NCBI GenBank assembly: GCA_030641505.1
Contig: DAOWHI010000189.1
Location: 1 to 5,943, forward strand
Direction of reading: 5' to 3'
Length of the DNA stretch: 5,943 nt
From: Gemmatimonadota bacterium
GTDB taxonomy: Bacteria > Gemmatimonadota > Gemmatimonadetes > JACCXV01 > JAHWKZ01
Each line of letters opens with the position of its first letter. The stretch's first letter is position 1. The notes beneath the pieces are model-generated. The model did no database searches, was not told the DNA's origin, and saw only the letters and a list, made by a program, of their open reading frames with translations. Positions 5,793-5,943 of the stretch are shown one piece after another. Position numbers and translations under genes: made by a program.

Positions 5793-5943
5793 GTGCGCGT
5801 TTGGGCAGGAACCAGCGGCTACAGCTACAAGGAGTGGAAGGGCAACTTCTACCCCGAGGATCTCGACAACGATGAGATGCTCGGCTTCTACGCCGGCGAG
5901 CTCCCGGCGGTCGAGATCAACAACACCTTCTACCGCATGCCGA
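5793..5943 (+). CDS. DUF72 / YecE family protein, N-terminus (cut by window end)
   Basis: The frame opens at GTG 5793 and runs through the window edge without a stop, giving 50 residues. It begins VRVWAGTSGYSYKEWKGNFY, the characteristic DUF72 start, followed by a FYAGELPAVEINNTFYR segment also typical of the family. These proteins form a TIM-barrel fold of unsettled function, usually about 240-300 residues, so most of the gene lies beyond the window. It starts 14 bases after the hydrolase stop, close enough for the two to be co-transcribed. Confidence 0.9.
   Translation, partial: MRVWAGTSGYSYKEWKGNFYPEDLDNDEMLGFYAGELPAVEINNTFYRMP

Noticed and set aside
1..5943. CRISPR array, tRNA/rRNA genes, insertion sequence or prophage parts
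   Set aside because: No regularly spaced repeats, tRNA-like cloverleaf, rRNA sequence, transposase or integrase motifs, or terminal inverted repeats were seen.

Overview
The window is GC-rich bacterial DNA with every supported gene on the + strand. A secreted-type amidohydrolase, TPR and HD-GYP signalling proteins, a lipoprotein with a ZU5-like domain and a YecE/DUF72 protein together suggest a free-living Gram-negative-type bacterium, perhaps Gemmatimonadota or a similar phylum. That placement is a guess from gene style, with no marker gene to support it.

Layout. Bases 1-47 are probably the last codons of an upstream gene, which overlaps the start of an exported metal-dependent amidohydrolase (44-1303). 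A non-coding stretch of about 230 bases follows (1304-1530). Next comes a well-matched cyclic di-GMP class I (GEMM-I) riboswitch aptamer (about 1531-1617). Behind it is a hairpin able to hide a strong Shine-Dalgarno sequence (1630-1667), then an 18-codon leader ORF (1677-1733). The leader overlaps a TPR-only protein (1730-2776), which is followed by a small ZU5-like lipoprotein (about 2881-3492) and a TPR/HD-GYP protein (3489-5054). An alpha/beta hydrolase of the KANL3/Tex30 type (5092-5778) and the start of a DUF72 protein (5793 to the window edge) lie downstream and look like ordinary housekeeping or accessory genes.

How it works together. The centre of interest is 1531-5054: a c-di-GMP-sensing RNA at the head of an apparent operon whose last gene encodes an HD-GYP domain, a family known to hydrolyse c-di-GMP, with all recognisable metal ligands present. 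This would be a closed loop in which the messenger controls production of the enzyme that destroys it. The TPR-only protein and the TPR half of the HD-GYP protein share recognisable sequence, so they may be a sensor or adaptor pair. The lipoprotein between them would carry the response, or the signal, at the envelope. Tight overlaps (ATGA at 1730, GTGA at 3489, and possibly ATGA at 2773) suggest co-translation. Whether ligand turns the switch ON or OFF cannot be decided by eye, because competing pairings support both models.
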